Positions 35,478 to 43,014 of a DNA stretch of 47,446 nt are shown one piece after another (positions within the stretch are counted from its first letter, which is position 1; each line of letters opens with the position of its first letter). The stretch is taken from positions 1-47,446 of the forward strand of contig JAFQZI010000079.1 of assembly GCA_017406005.1 (NCBI GenBank). Direction: 5' to 3'. The notes under the pieces were generated by a model, which saw nothing but the letters and a program-made list of their open reading frames with translations, was not told the DNA's origin and made no database searches. This DNA comes from Oscillospiraceae bacterium. Lineage in GTDB: Bacteria > Bacillota > Clostridia > Oscillospirales > Oscillospiraceae. The position numbers and the translations under genes are program-made.

Positions 35478-35506
35478 AAGCCCACAAGCGACAAAGCCTG
35501 TGAGCT
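35478..35506. repeat. hairpin resembling the one at 34894
   Basis: AAGCCCACAAGC...GCCTGTGAGCTT is a diverged copy of the operon-end hairpin. It lies between the third module gene and the small-gene trio, where it may attenuate transcription. Confidence 0.45.
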
Positions 35507-35511
35507 TAATG

Positions 35512-35871
35512 CTATGGTTTATCAATGACCTCTGCCAGCCCCAAATTAAAGATCGCAGCAGTCCGATCTTGCAGGACAAACCCGGGCACTCGGTATGAGC
35601 GATCAGAATCCCATTGATACATCCTCGCGATTATTTGGCAAAGTTTCATGCTGCTCACTTCCATTCCGTGTGTCCCGGTTCCCGTATAAACAGTGAGCGG
35701 GACACGGTGAGAATGAAAGTCTTTTTTCGTATAGGGAGCGATCGCCAGAGTGTGACCGTTTTCCTGCAGGTAGAAACGGATGAATCTCGGGCACCCTATT
35801 CCCCGCAAGGAGTCCACAAAGACGTGTATACGGTTAGCTCGGAGATAAAAGGAAATGAAAGTTTCATTCAA
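35512..35871 (-). CDS. recombinase-associated module protein, short divergent copy
   Basis: The 119-residue protein follows the pattern of the module found in the recombinase C-terminus: a beta-type stretch (ISFYLRANRIHVFVDSL), then RFIRFYLQENGHTLAIAPY, then a helical segment (SMKLCQIIARMYQWDSDRSY) and a last strand with VPGFVLQDRTAAIFNL. It lacks the N-terminal GYQV part. The relationship is by pattern and position rather than by high identity. It is coupled to the previous gene by an ATGA overlap. Confidence 0.5.
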   Translation of the reverse strand: MNETFISFYLRANRIHVFVDSLRGIGCPRFIRFYLQENGHTLAIAPYTKKDFHSHRVPLTVYTGTGTHGMEVSSMKLCQIIARMYQWDSDRSYRVPGFVLQDRTAAIFNLGLAEVIDKP

Positions 35872-36311
35872 CTCTTTTCCACCTTCTTGGTTTTCCAGTT
35901 CTCTGCATTGGAAAAATCAAAGAGCAGCATAATCTTGTTTCGGGCGGACACCAGCCTGCCCACGGCTCGATAGTTGTATTCAGGGTCCAATCCCCATGCC
36001 CGGTAGATCTCATCACCAAACAGCTTAGATTCCATATTACGGACGCTATGCTCTTTCTGCCCTTTAATCCACCGAATGCTATCTTTGTCGGATGAGGGCG
36101 TTGGAGAAACCAGTAGGCACTTTGTCGACGGGTTGACCTCCAGCCGGACATACTCACAGTTGTTCAGTGCACTAAGCGACATGCGACTAAACGAAATCTT
36201 TGTAGGCCAGATTGTGCACGTGGGGTCAGCTTTGCGGGGCAAGTGCAAGAACATCTCGGATTTCACTATTTGGAAACCATCGAGGCTCAGTTCTTCAACG
36301 GCGCTTATCAT
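35868..36311 (-). CDS. recombinase-associated module protein, 147-residue copy
   Basis: The protein carries the module almost end to end: LDGFQIVKSEMF, PTCTIWPTKISFSRMSL, EYVRLEVNPSTKCLLVSP, DSIRW, and RAWGLDPEYNYRAVG followed by IMLLFDF. These match in order the segments of the recombinase tail and of the 200-residue protein upstream. No catalytic motif is evident. It starts 13 bases after the 200-residue gene ends. A DNA- or recombinase-binding role is the best inference. Confidence 0.6.
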   Translation of the reverse strand: MISAVEELSLDGFQIVKSEMFLHLPRKADPTCTIWPTKISFSRMSLSALNNCEYVRLEVNPSTKCLLVSPTPSSDKDSIRWIKGQKEHSVRNMESKLFGDEIYRAWGLDPEYNYRAVGRLVSARNKIMLLFDFSNAENWKTKKVEKS

Positions 36312-36324
36312 TTTCTTTTACCTC

Positions 36325-36927
36325 CTATGTTTTGTCTGTTGTGATATAGCCATCCGCGAGATCGATTTTAAAGGACTCTTCATGTTGCTCAACCGGGGTG
36401 CCGAAGTAATCCCGCCAGTCGCCGGGCAGATAGGATTTGGATTTCTTACCGCTCGTAAACAGCTCGAAATCTGTCAGCCTGAACAGAAATAACATCTCAC
36501 CATCGCATACAGCCGGGTTGCCCATCATCTTATAACGGTACTGCGGGTCCCAGCCCATCAGGTCAAAAACCTTCGCAGCAAAGATTTTGCAAAGCAAATC
36601 ACGGTTTGAGATTTCTTTGCTCCCGCCTCCTCTGGACCAGCGGAGTGAGTCAGGTGCATCCGGACTGCATGGCCGTATAATCAGGCGCTTTTGCACGGGG
36701 TGGATCAGAATTTGAATATGCGTGACCCCCGGAAACCTCCGGAGGCAGGCCATATTGAACTTGATTCGGTTTTCCCATATGGTGATGGCGGGCTCCCTCG
36801 AATGAGCAAAAAGCTCTGCTTTGGTTACCTGATATCCTGCAAGGTTCACTAAAACCTCGGGGTCCTCTGTTGGCTCCTGTAGAATTGTGCTCCTGGTGAA
36901 ATATCGTTCAAGTTCCTGATTGTCCAT
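36325..36927 (-). CDS. recombinase-associated module protein, 200-residue copy
   Basis: Residues 29-154 repeat the recombinase tail: LAGYQVTKAELF, AITIWENRIKFNMACLRRF, THIQILIHPVQKRLIIRPC, DSLRW, MGWDPQYRYKMMG and MLFLFRL. The similarity continues into LPGDWRDYFG, which matches CPEEWDDDFG near recombinase residue 540, so this is a free-standing version of the whole recombinase C-terminus. The start lies 20 bases inside the recombinase gene. I do not know a named family for it. Confidence 0.65.
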   Translation of the reverse strand: MDNQELERYFTRSTILQEPTEDPEVLVNLAGYQVTKAELFAHSREPAITIWENRIKFNMACLRRFPGVTHIQILIHPVQKRLIIRPCSPDAPDSLRWSRGGGSKEISNRDLLCKIFAAKVFDLMGWDPQYRYKMMGNPAVCDGEMLFLFRLTDFELFTSGKKSKSYLPGDWRDYFGTPVEQHEESFKIDLADGYITTDKT

Positions 36928-38749
36928 TGTCTGCCTCCATACCTCTCATTAAAGAATCCATTGATAATTGCAGCGACTCCGGTGTCGGTGCGGTGTATTG
37001 CTCAATACCAGGAGCGAGGATGCTCTTGGCTTGGGAGTGCCATTCAGATTTCGGCGCAATGTAATAGAACCCGTTTTCAAGTGTATGCTCATAGAACTCG
37101 GCTCCAAAGTCGTCATCCCACTCCTCCGGGCACAGGTTAACTCTACGCCTACCACTTGTATCCTCGCCCTCAGACGGAGGTACAAGCACCGCAGGCACAG
37201 CGTTTGGTAGGTTGTAGACGATTATCTGTTCTGAGCCCCGGCAAGCCCACGTTCCTCTGGTTTTATACACATAGTCTGGATTCCATCCCATGATGCTGTA
37301 TAGTGCATTCCCGAAATGCTGGCAGTTGAGTGTCTTGACATATACAGGCTTATCAGGGTCAGGACGCCATTTAATACTGTGCGCATCACTGCGCTGGCAC
37401 GGCCTGATGGCGATCTTACGTTCTGCCGGGTGAAGGAGTAGCTGAATGTATGCAACGTTTTCAAATTTCTGTACGCAGAACTTGTTAAAGCTGATTCGAT
37501 CGTTTGAAATCGTTAGGCATGGGCCTTCAAACCGTATCTGCATAAACTGCCCCCTGACTACTTGATAACCCTCAAGGTCAAATGCGCTCAGCTTTCGCTT
37601 CTCAACGCGCACCGTTCCCGTGACCTGCCTGACGCTGTTTGAAATATCGTAATAGGTGCCGGGATCGTCATTGACCCAGTGATGGTTGATAGGAATAAAA
37701 CCCCGGAAGATGCCTTCGTCGATCACGTGCATCATCGGAAGCCCGCCTCGAATATGGTGTTTCCGGTTTTCCATCAGGACCTGCACTGCCTCAAACTTCT
37801 CAACCGTTACAATGGCTTCGTGGCGGTCCTTGTATAGGTATTGATCTCGGTCCTGTTTGTTCTTTTTGTGCTTGTGCTCATACAGATCAGCAGTGAAGGT
37901 TTTCCAAGTCAATACGTTGCCGCAGTACCGCTCGTTTGTGAGAATGTAGCCGATTGAGGCTGTGTTCCATCCGGTCCCGCCGGATTTCGTTTCACAGCCT
38001 ATATCAGTCAGGAAAGATGCGATTTGCTCCTGCGACCAACCTGAGAGATATGCGTCGTAGATAAACCGGACCACCTTTGCCTCTGCTTCATTCACTTCGA
38101 GCGGCGCGTATTTGATATACCGCCCCGTAACATCCTTTGGGCGATCATAGCCGAGTGGTGCAGGCGTCAGCAGCTTTCCGTCTTTAAACCGCTGTTGAAG
38201 CGACCAGTTCATGGCCTCACTTTTTTTGACGGATTCTTCCTGTGCGAACGTAGCGAGGAAGGACAACATGAATTCGGTATTCTCCGAAAGTGTGTACAAG
38301 TTGTCGGATTCAAAGTAAACTCCGACCGGTGGATTCTGCCCCTTCAGCATCCGGATTAAGGAGATACAGTCAACAAGGTTTCGGGCAAATCGTGATACGC
38401 TTTTAGTGATGATGAGATCATATTCTCCGCGCTTACAGGCTTCGATCATTTCATTGAAAGCATCACGGTTTTTTAGCGAGGTCCCGGATATACCCTCGTC
38501 GGCATAAATCTGCTTCAGTTCCCAATTGGGATGTTCCAGAACCAGTTGTTTGTAGTGGGCCTGCTGGAGCTCGAAGGAGGAAAGCTGTTCATCATTATCC
38601 GTTGAAACCCGACAGTATGCACACGCCCGAAAAGGGTACCCTGCGCCATAGAGATCTACCTTTGGCTTGGCTGGGATGAATGTTTTTTCTCCTGTATCCT
38701 CGCGCCTGTAAAGCTGCCGCAATTCTTCTCTGGATTCATTGCTCGGCAT
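36908..38749 (-). CDS. large serine recombinase with novel C-terminal module
   Basis: The 613-residue protein has the resolvase catalytic domain (about residues 40-190) with YCRVSTDND, catalytic Ser49, and the arginine-rich VSRFARN at 118-124. The recombinase domain with LGYDRPKDVTGRYIKYAP lies at about 199-320. The zinc ribbon plus coiled coil that normally follow are not visible: no CX2C pairs occur after residue 275. Instead residues 393-516 form the module shared with the next two or three genes (LEGYQVVRG, LTISNDRISFNKFCVQKF, AYIQLLLHPAERKIAIRPC, MGWNPDYVYKTRG). It starts one base after the AAA ATPase ends. It probably integrates and excises the element. Confidence 0.9.
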   Translation of the reverse strand: MPSNESREELRQLYRREDTGEKTFIPAKPKVDLYGAGYPFRACAYCRVSTDNDEQLSSFELQQAHYKQLVLEHPNWELKQIYADEGISGTSLKNRDAFNEMIEACKRGEYDLIITKSVSRFARNLVDCISLIRMLKGQNPPVGVYFESDNLYTLSENTEFMLSFLATFAQEESVKKSEAMNWSLQQRFKDGKLLTPAPLGYDRPKDVTGRYIKYAPLEVNEAEAKVVRFIYDAYLSGWSQEQIASFLTDIGCETKSGGTGWNTASIGYILTNERYCGNVLTWKTFTADLYEHKHKKNKQDRDQYLYKDRHEAIVTVEKFEAVQVLMENRKHHIRGGLPMMHVIDEGIFRGFIPINHHWVNDDPGTYYDISNSVRQVTGTVRVEKRKLSAFDLEGYQVVRGQFMQIRFEGPCLTISNDRISFNKFCVQKFENVAYIQLLLHPAERKIAIRPCQRSDAHSIKWRPDPDKPVYVKTLNCQHFGNALYSIMGWNPDYVYKTRGTWACRGSEQIIVYNLPNAVPAVLVPPSEGEDTSGRRRVNLCPEEWDDDFGAEFYEHTLENGFYYIAPKSEWHSQAKSILAPGIEQYTAPTPESLQLSMDSLMRGMEADNGQSGT

Positions 38750-39733
38750 TTAATCATCCTCCCGCCATGTTTTGTCGCCTGGTAGCTGCCAGTACCAAAC
38801 GCCATCTTTTTTTATCGACCTTATGCCCATCTCCTTTTTTACGGAGAGAAGGGTCCGCTCACTGATGTTTGCACGTGAAAAGAGAGCCTGCACTTCAGAA
38901 GCCTTCATCGGTTCTGCTTCAAGCATTACCATAAGCATGTTTGCAGCCTGAGTCTGCTTGTTCATCTTCGGAGTTGGGATGTCCAGTCCATCTGGCGCAG
39001 CAGGACCTTCACCTTCAAGCCACTGAACTCGACGCTGTGAATCGATGGTGAAATATTGGTCGCGACCTTTGGGCGTAAGGCTGCTTTTGATATGGTGTAA
39101 AACCCTTACGTCAGAGTCATTATCCGTTGTGCTTATCTGGATGACACTTCTGGCAGCCGCTATGAGGTCGATGCTACCGAGACTTCGGTACAGGTCCTTT
39201 GACCCTTCCTTTTTGTTTAGATGGCCGATCAAGACGATAGCGCAATCATAGAGTGAAGCCCAAACAGCTAACTGTCGGAGCATTTTTCTCATTCCAGCAG
39301 CATTGGATATATCTGCATCACCGAGGTAAGCCTGAACTGGATCGATGACCAGTAATTTTGCATTGAAGTCAGCTATGGCACGGCGTATCTTTTCATCTCC
39401 AAGTGTCAGCCAGTCCATCTCCTCATCTAAAAAAGCAACATTACTGCAATCCGCTCCGGCTGCTGTAAGTCGAGGCTTAATTGTGTCTCCAGCCCCATCT
39501 TCGGAGCATTGGTAGATGACGTGCATAGGTTTTTTGATCTTCCTGCCATCTGGTGAAAAACTGCCATTTGAGATTGCAGAGATGATGTTCATCATCACAG
39601 TAGATTTTCCGCAACCCGGATCACCTTGAAGAAGCGTTATTTTCCCGAATGGGATATACGGATACCACAGCCAGTCAACATTAGTTGCTGTCACGTTGCT
39701 GTATAATTTGAGCTGGCCATTCAACAATTCCAT
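38750..39733 (-). CDS. RepA-like AAA ATPase / helicase of a mobile element
   Basis: The protein of 327 residues belongs to the RecA-like RepA/DnaB group. GDPGCGKST at 37-45 is Walker A; LLVIDPVQAYLGDAD is the Walker B region; VLIGHLNKKEGSKDLYRSLGS carries the motif that follows in RepA-type hexameric helicases. A winged-helix-like C-terminus (MKASEVQALFSRANISERTL) follows. Such ATPases accompany serine recombinases in Firmicute integrative elements and may replicate the excised circle. The ATG at 39733 is used; a GTG 21 bases upstream is an alternative because the ribosome site AAAGGA is somewhat distant. Confidence 0.85.
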   Translation of the reverse strand: MELLNGQLKLYSNVTATNVDWLWYPYIPFGKITLLQGDPGCGKSTVMMNIISAISNGSFSPDGRKIKKPMHVIYQCSEDGAGDTIKPRLTAAGADCSNVAFLDEEMDWLTLGDEKIRRAIADFNAKLLVIDPVQAYLGDADISNAAGMRKMLRQLAVWASLYDCAIVLIGHLNKKEGSKDLYRSLGSIDLIAAARSVIQISTTDNDSDVRVLHHIKSSLTPKGRDQYFTIDSQRRVQWLEGEGPAAPDGLDIPTPKMNKQTQAANMLMVMLEAEPMKASEVQALFSRANISERTLLSVKKEMGIRSIKKDGVWYWQLPGDKTWREDD

Positions 39734-39875
39734 AGCTCTGCATAGTCCTTTCACGGTCAAAATAAAGCCTGAGACCAACAAAACCCTAACGAGGAATATC
39801 ATACTTGCATCGTTGCCGTATCACCACAAACAGGTAGTGAAATTTAGCTGTCCGAATTAACTGTGAGTTAAATCA

Positions 39876-39924
39876 GGTGCAAGGCTGCAACATTCGGGGA
39901 GAGAAATCGTTGCAGCCTTGCACC
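39876..39924. repeat. perfect 16-bp inverted repeat between ATPase and XRE regulator
   Basis: GGTGCAAGGCTGCAAC (39876-39891) and GTTGCAGCCTTGCACC (39909-39924) are exact inverted copies separated by 17 bases. No T run follows. It lies upstream of two divergent genes, so an operator for the XRE protein or an origin-type hairpin for the RepA-like ATPase are the main possibilities. Confidence 0.85.
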
Positions 39925-39939
39925 CTTGTTATATTTGAG

Positions 39940-39968
39940 TTGCTATTAGGCGACACCAGAGTTAATAT
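39940..39968 (+). promoter_or_regulatory. probable promoter of the XRE regulator
   Basis: TTGCTA and TAATAT are 17 bases apart, starting 16 bases after the right arm of the inverted repeat and about 40 bases before the GTG start. Confidence 0.5.
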
Positions 39969-40007
39969 ACGACGACCTTGGCGGAGCCGATTTCAGGAGG
40001 GGTAAAC

Positions 40008-40355
40008 GTGGCCATTGACTGTGAAAGCATCGGCGCTCGTATCAAATATCATAGGCTGAAGAACCAGCTTTCTCAGGAGCAGCTCGCGGAGAAGGCAGAG
40101 CTTAGTAATGTCTATATTAGTTATCTGGAACGGGGCGAAAGGATGCCCAGCCTCGATGCGGTAATCAACATTGCAAATGCGCTCAATGTCTCCGCCGACG
40201 ATCTGCTGTCTGGCTGTTTGCTGGTATCAAATTCCCTGCAGGACGCGAGAGAGTTTGATACGCTTTATGGCTGTTCTTCAGAAGAACTTAGTATCATTCT
40301 GAAATGCATGGCGTTTCTCAAAGATCTGTTGAAAGGATACAAAATCACAAAATAA
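40008..40355 (+). CDS. XRE-family helix-turn-helix regulator
   Basis: The 115-residue protein has a Cro/C1-type HTH in its first 60 residues (IGARIKYHRLKNQLSQEQLA, then ELSNVYISYLERGERMP). The GTG start at 40008 has AGGAGG seven bases upstream; an upstream ATG in frame is not so supported. It is divergent from the ATPase-recombinase operon and likely controls it, and perhaps itself, through the inverted repeat. Confidence 0.85.
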   Translation: MAIDCESIGARIKYHRLKNQLSQEQLAEKAELSNVYISYLERGERMPSLDAVINIANALNVSADDLLSGCLLVSNSLQDAREFDTLYGCSSEELSIILKCMAFLKDLLKGYKITK

Positions 40356-40440
40356 AAAATGGCCCGCCAAGTCGCATGCGCACTCCGGCACATCTTCCGG
40401 GGTGTGTCTGCGATAGACGGGCCTATCGTTTAACCATTTT
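40354..40440. terminator. large structured element after the XRE gene
   Basis: AAAATGG/CCATTTT and GGCCCG/CGGGCC form a long base-paired stem. It encloses further pairing of TCGCA/TGCGA and CCGG/CCGG. It probably terminates XRE transcription and may act in both directions. Confidence 0.5.
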
Positions 40441-40621
40441 ATTGCACTGTGCTCACCATGATCTCACGGCCATTCTGAAACTTGAAAGTCAAATCCCCGT
40501 TATGATACACGGTTACATTATCAATGACGTCCAGCCATAGCCGCTCATCGAAATGCTCCAAGGATATTTGCGACAACATACTCAGCAAACTTTTTAATGT
40601 AATTATTGATGCCGGAATCAC
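40439..40621 (-). pseudogene. C-terminal remnant of another serine recombinase
   Basis: ISLEHFDERLWLDVIDNVTV followed by YHNGDLTFKFQNGREI is the typical extreme C-terminus of large serine recombinases or integrases. The rest of the gene is missing: upstream sequence on the minus strand has no continuation of the family. This is a second recombinase, unlike the intact one, so the region has hosted more than one element. Confidence 0.55.
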
Positions 40622-40639
40622 CAGCTTCCTTTTTGAGTG

Positions 40640-40769
40640 CCGCCATGATTCTACCCTTACGGCAACAAACTATTTGAAAAAAGACAAAAACTACTACGAC
40701 ATTCTTAGCAGCCAGTGGACACGTACTGTTGAGGACATCAACAAGGTTTTCGAGGAGGCGGGGATGTAA
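40640..40769 (+). pseudogene. possible 3' remnant of an unidentified gene
   Basis: A plus-strand frame ending at 40769 finishes in NYYDILSSQWTRTVEDINKV plus a short acidic tail. Its upstream portion is antisense to the recombinase remnant and has no ribosome site, so only the last about 40 codons look gene-like. I cannot name the family. Confidence 0.25.
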
Positions 40770-40782
40770 TCCTCAAATTGAA

Positions 40783-40828
40783 CGATTCCCCCTCTGTGAG
40801 AACGATTTGTCTTGGAGGGGAAGAATCG
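40783..40828. repeat. hairpin 1 of a cluster of four
   Basis: CGATTCCCCCTC and GAGGGG-AA-GAATCG pair along 12 bp with an AA bulge. Confidence 0.55.
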
Positions 40829-40847
40829 CAAGTTTACATAACAACAA

Positions 40848-40887
40848 AACGCCGCTGCGGAAAATGCTCCGTAGCGGCGTTGCTTTT
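40848..40887 (+). terminator. strong terminator-like hairpin 2 of the cluster
   Basis: AACGCCGCTGCGGA and TCCGTAGCGGCGTT form a 14-bp stem with one G-T pair and a six-base loop, followed by GCTTTT. Confidence 0.75.
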
Positions 40888-40901
40888 CGGTAATTATAAT
40901 A

Positions 40902-40946
40902 AAAATGTTCTGAAACAGCCGGATTTCGACGTTCTCAGAACATTTT
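40902..40946. repeat. hairpin 3 of the cluster
   Basis: AAAATGTTCTGA and TCAGAACATTTT are perfect 12-bp inverted copies around a 21-base loop. Confidence 0.7.
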
Positions 40947-40957
40947 CAGGCAAAAGT

Positions 40958-40994
40958 AAAAGGTAGATAATTCTATCAAAATTACCTACCTTTT
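40958..40994. repeat. hairpin 4 of the cluster
   Basis: AAAAGGTAG and CTACCTTTT pair around a 19-base loop. It ends one base before the tRNA-like scar. Confidence 0.65.
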
Positions 40995-40995
40995 A

Positions 40996-41018
40996 TGGCG
41001 CAGAAGGAGGGATTCGAA
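40996..41018 (-). other. tRNA 3'-end fragment, likely attachment-site scar
   Basis: Read on the minus strand, TTCGAATCCCTCCTTCTGCG followed by CCA is the T-loop, 3' T-stem, acceptor strand, discriminator and CCA of a tRNA. The 5' part of the T-arm and the rest of the cloverleaf are absent; the sequence upstream of TTCGAA does not pair with CCCTC. This is what remains when a tyrosine integrase recombines inside a tRNA T-arm. The stretch from here to 41427 is AT-rich and contains no gene I can support. Confidence 0.65.
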
Positions 41019-41427
41019 TTGCCAGACGCGTAAAAATCTACCTGAATCTAAGCAAATGTATAATATAATATTGTAGAAGCAAAGTCAACAGCTACAATTT
41101 AGTGAAATCTGATAGAATCAAAAGCAAAGCGTTAATGGGGAAAAATGTGGGGTAAAATAGGATGCATTCTTTTATGATTCAACAGCAATACAAAAGAAAT
41201 CATATGATAATAATCGCCTTGCAGATTGGATAATAACAGTCTGTTTTCCTGTTTAATAACTAATCATCCTTACAGAGCAGGATTTCCCGTGACATTATTA
41301 TTTATAAAATATCGGAAATAACAACTATATAAGGCGCTCTCATTAGCCGTTAAGTTTAGTCAAAAAATGATATATTCTTAAGCTCAACTTATATATACGT
41401 CAGTTGATTTTCTATACCAATTTTTTA

Positions 41428-41456
41428 TTGACTTTGCGAAACCAATGATTTATATT
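41428..41456 (+). promoter_or_regulatory. promoter of the importer/bicupin/TIM-barrel operon
   Basis: TTGACT (41428-41433) and TATATT (41451-41456) are 17 bases apart, about 44 bases before the first gene. The 400 bases upstream are AT-rich without a clear T-box or riboswitch. Confidence 0.7.
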
Positions 41457-41499
41457 GAATTAAATTGATAAATAATCATGAAGAATGAGGAGCCGTCAC

Positions 41500-42240
41500 A
41501 TGGAAAAAGATCTGATTCTCCGCGTTCGGGACCTGCGCAAAAGCTTTGGCAGCAACGAGGTGCTCAAAGGAATCAACATTGATATTTCAAAAGGTGAAGT
41601 GATTGCTATTATCGGCCCCTCAGGCTGTGGGAAAAGTACCTTTATCCGTTGCTTGAATTTCCTAGAGATTCCGGATGCTGGAGAGATTATTCTAAATGGC
41701 CAGGAACTCAGAGCTATGCGAAAAAGGGAACGTGCTGAAGCGCTGAAACCTGTCGGGATGGTCTTCCAACAGTTTAACCTCTTCCCACACAAAACGGTTC
41801 TGGATAATATCACAATGGCACCTATCCTCGTCCAGAAGATTACTAAAGCTGAAGCCGAAGCAAAAGCAATGCGTTATCTTGAAACTGTACATCTTACGGA
41901 CAAAAAAGATTCTTATCCTGCCAATCTTTCTGGAGGCCAGCAGCAGCGTGTTTCTATTGCAAGAACTCTTTGTATGGAGCCTGAGTTGATTCTTTTTGAT
42001 GAACCGACCTCTGCCCTTGACCCGGAAATGGTTGGAGAAGTGCTTGAAGTGATTAAAGAACTTGCCCTCCAAGGGCAAACGATGATCGTGGTTACACATG
42101 AAATGGGGTTTGCAAGGGAAGTTGCTGATCGCGTCATTTTTATTAACGAGGGCATTATTCAGGAAGATACCGCACCTGACCTCTTCTTTGAAAACCCGAA
42201 GAATGAAAGGTTAAAAGAATTTTTAAGTAAAATGCTTTAA
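41500..42240 (+). CDS. polar amino acid ABC transporter ATPase (GlnQ-like)
   Basis: The 246-residue ATPase has Walker [10 protein letters not shown] at 39-47, signature [13 protein letters not shown], Walker [15 protein letters not shown] and the H-loop [11 protein letters not shown], the last being typical of the GlnQ/HisP class. The start at 41500 follows GAGGAG by seven bases. It leads the operon. Its membrane partner and binding protein are the last two genes, with four enzyme-like genes in between, an unusual separation that suggests the enzymes act on what is imported. Confidence 0.9.
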   Translation: MEKDLILRVRDLRKSFGSNEVLKGINIDISKGEVIAIIGPSGCGKSTFIRCLNFLEIPDAGEIILNGQELRAMRKRERAEALKPVGMVFQQFNLFPHKTVLDNITMAPILVQKITKAEAEAKAMRYLETVHLTDKKDSYPANLSGGQQQRVSIARTLCMEPELILFDEPTSALDPEMVGEVLEVIKELALQGQTMIVVTHEMGFAREVADRVIFINEGIIQEDTAPDLFFENPKNERLKEFLSKML

Positions 42241-42251
42241 AGGAGATTCGC

Positions 42252-43004
42252 ATGAGCTTCGTCCAGATCTCAAAACGTAAAGACATCGTCTTTGGCTACC
42301 AAGACGGATATTCAGAAGTAGAAATCCTGAAAAATGCTTGCTCCGAAGCACAGTTTTTTCGCTGTTCCCTCCTACCCGGAAAATCTGTAAAACCAGAGCT
42401 GTTTTCGACCGTAGAACATACGCAGCTCTTTTTGTTCATGGAAGGCAACGGATACATTGTCACTCCACGAAAGGGATTTAACATCGATGACAAGTTTGCC
42501 GTCTTCGTTCCGGATTATGATACGGAACCATTCGAAATTGTCTGTGCAAGTGACAGCAAAAAGCCGCTGGAGTACATCCACATTATCACGGAGCTGAATG
42601 AGTATGACAAACATTGTCTGTATGCTTCCAAGATGCGGCTACCCAGATTCCGCCATATTGAAGACGGATGGGAATATTATGAATCATTTAAGTCAGAAAA
42701 TGTAGCTTCCAAAATGTTGCTGGAGCACAGGAATCTCGGCAGGGTTTCCTGCGGAGCCGTACTTGGTACCGGACCGTGTACAGTAGGTCAGCATATTCAT
42801 AGAGAAATTCTGCAGTGGTACATCATGCTGCCCGGTTCCAGGATGACATATACCGCCGGCGATGAATCTGTTCTACTGGAGGGTGGAGACATCAGCTATA
42901 CCCCCACTGGCTATTATCACGGCAGTGAAGTTGCTCCGGGAGACAAACTGGATTACGTCTGGTATGAGATGGTAGCTGAAATGTATCCAGGAGAAATCGA
43001 GTAA
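42252..43004 (+). CDS. bicupin protein, first paralogue
   Basis: The 250-residue protein has two cupin-like halves. The C-terminal half carries metal ligands in VGQHIHREILQ (His181, His183) and TPTGYYHGS (His223), but position 187, where its paralogue has Glu, is Leu. The N-terminal half (EHTQLFLFMEGNGYIVTP) lacks the HXH motif. It shares order and many residues with the next gene, for instance LLEHRNLGR and YIVTPR/YIRTPR. Size and layout resemble bicupins such as ureidoglycine aminohydrolase and sugar isomerases, but I cannot assign a reaction. An AAGGAG site lies upstream. Confidence 0.75.
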   Translation: MSFVQISKRKDIVFGYQDGYSEVEILKNACSEAQFFRCSLLPGKSVKPELFSTVEHTQLFLFMEGNGYIVTPRKGFNIDDKFAVFVPDYDTEPFEIVCASDSKKPLEYIHIITELNEYDKHCLYASKMRLPRFRHIEDGWEYYESFKSENVASKMLLEHRNLGRVSCGAVLGTGPCTVGQHIHREILQWYIMLPGSRMTYTAGDESVLLEGGDISYTPTGYYHGSEVAPGDKLDYVWYEMVAEMYPGEIE

Positions 43005-43014
43005 GGAGGACGAC

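Noticed and set aside
40524-40769. Plus-strand 81-codon frame as an intact gene
   Set aside because: Its first half is antisense to the recombinase remnant and it has no ribosome site; only its 3' part was kept as a possible gene remnant.
40902-40994. Possible CRISPR-like repeats
   Set aside because: The repeated elements are inverted hairpin arms of different sequence, not direct repeats with unique spacers, and no cas genes are present in the window.
41019-41427. T-box or riboswitch in front of the amino-acid-type importer operon
   Set aside because: The stretch is AT-rich and I find no specifier-like stem, no T-box core sequence and no terminator next to the first gene; only the promoter is supported.
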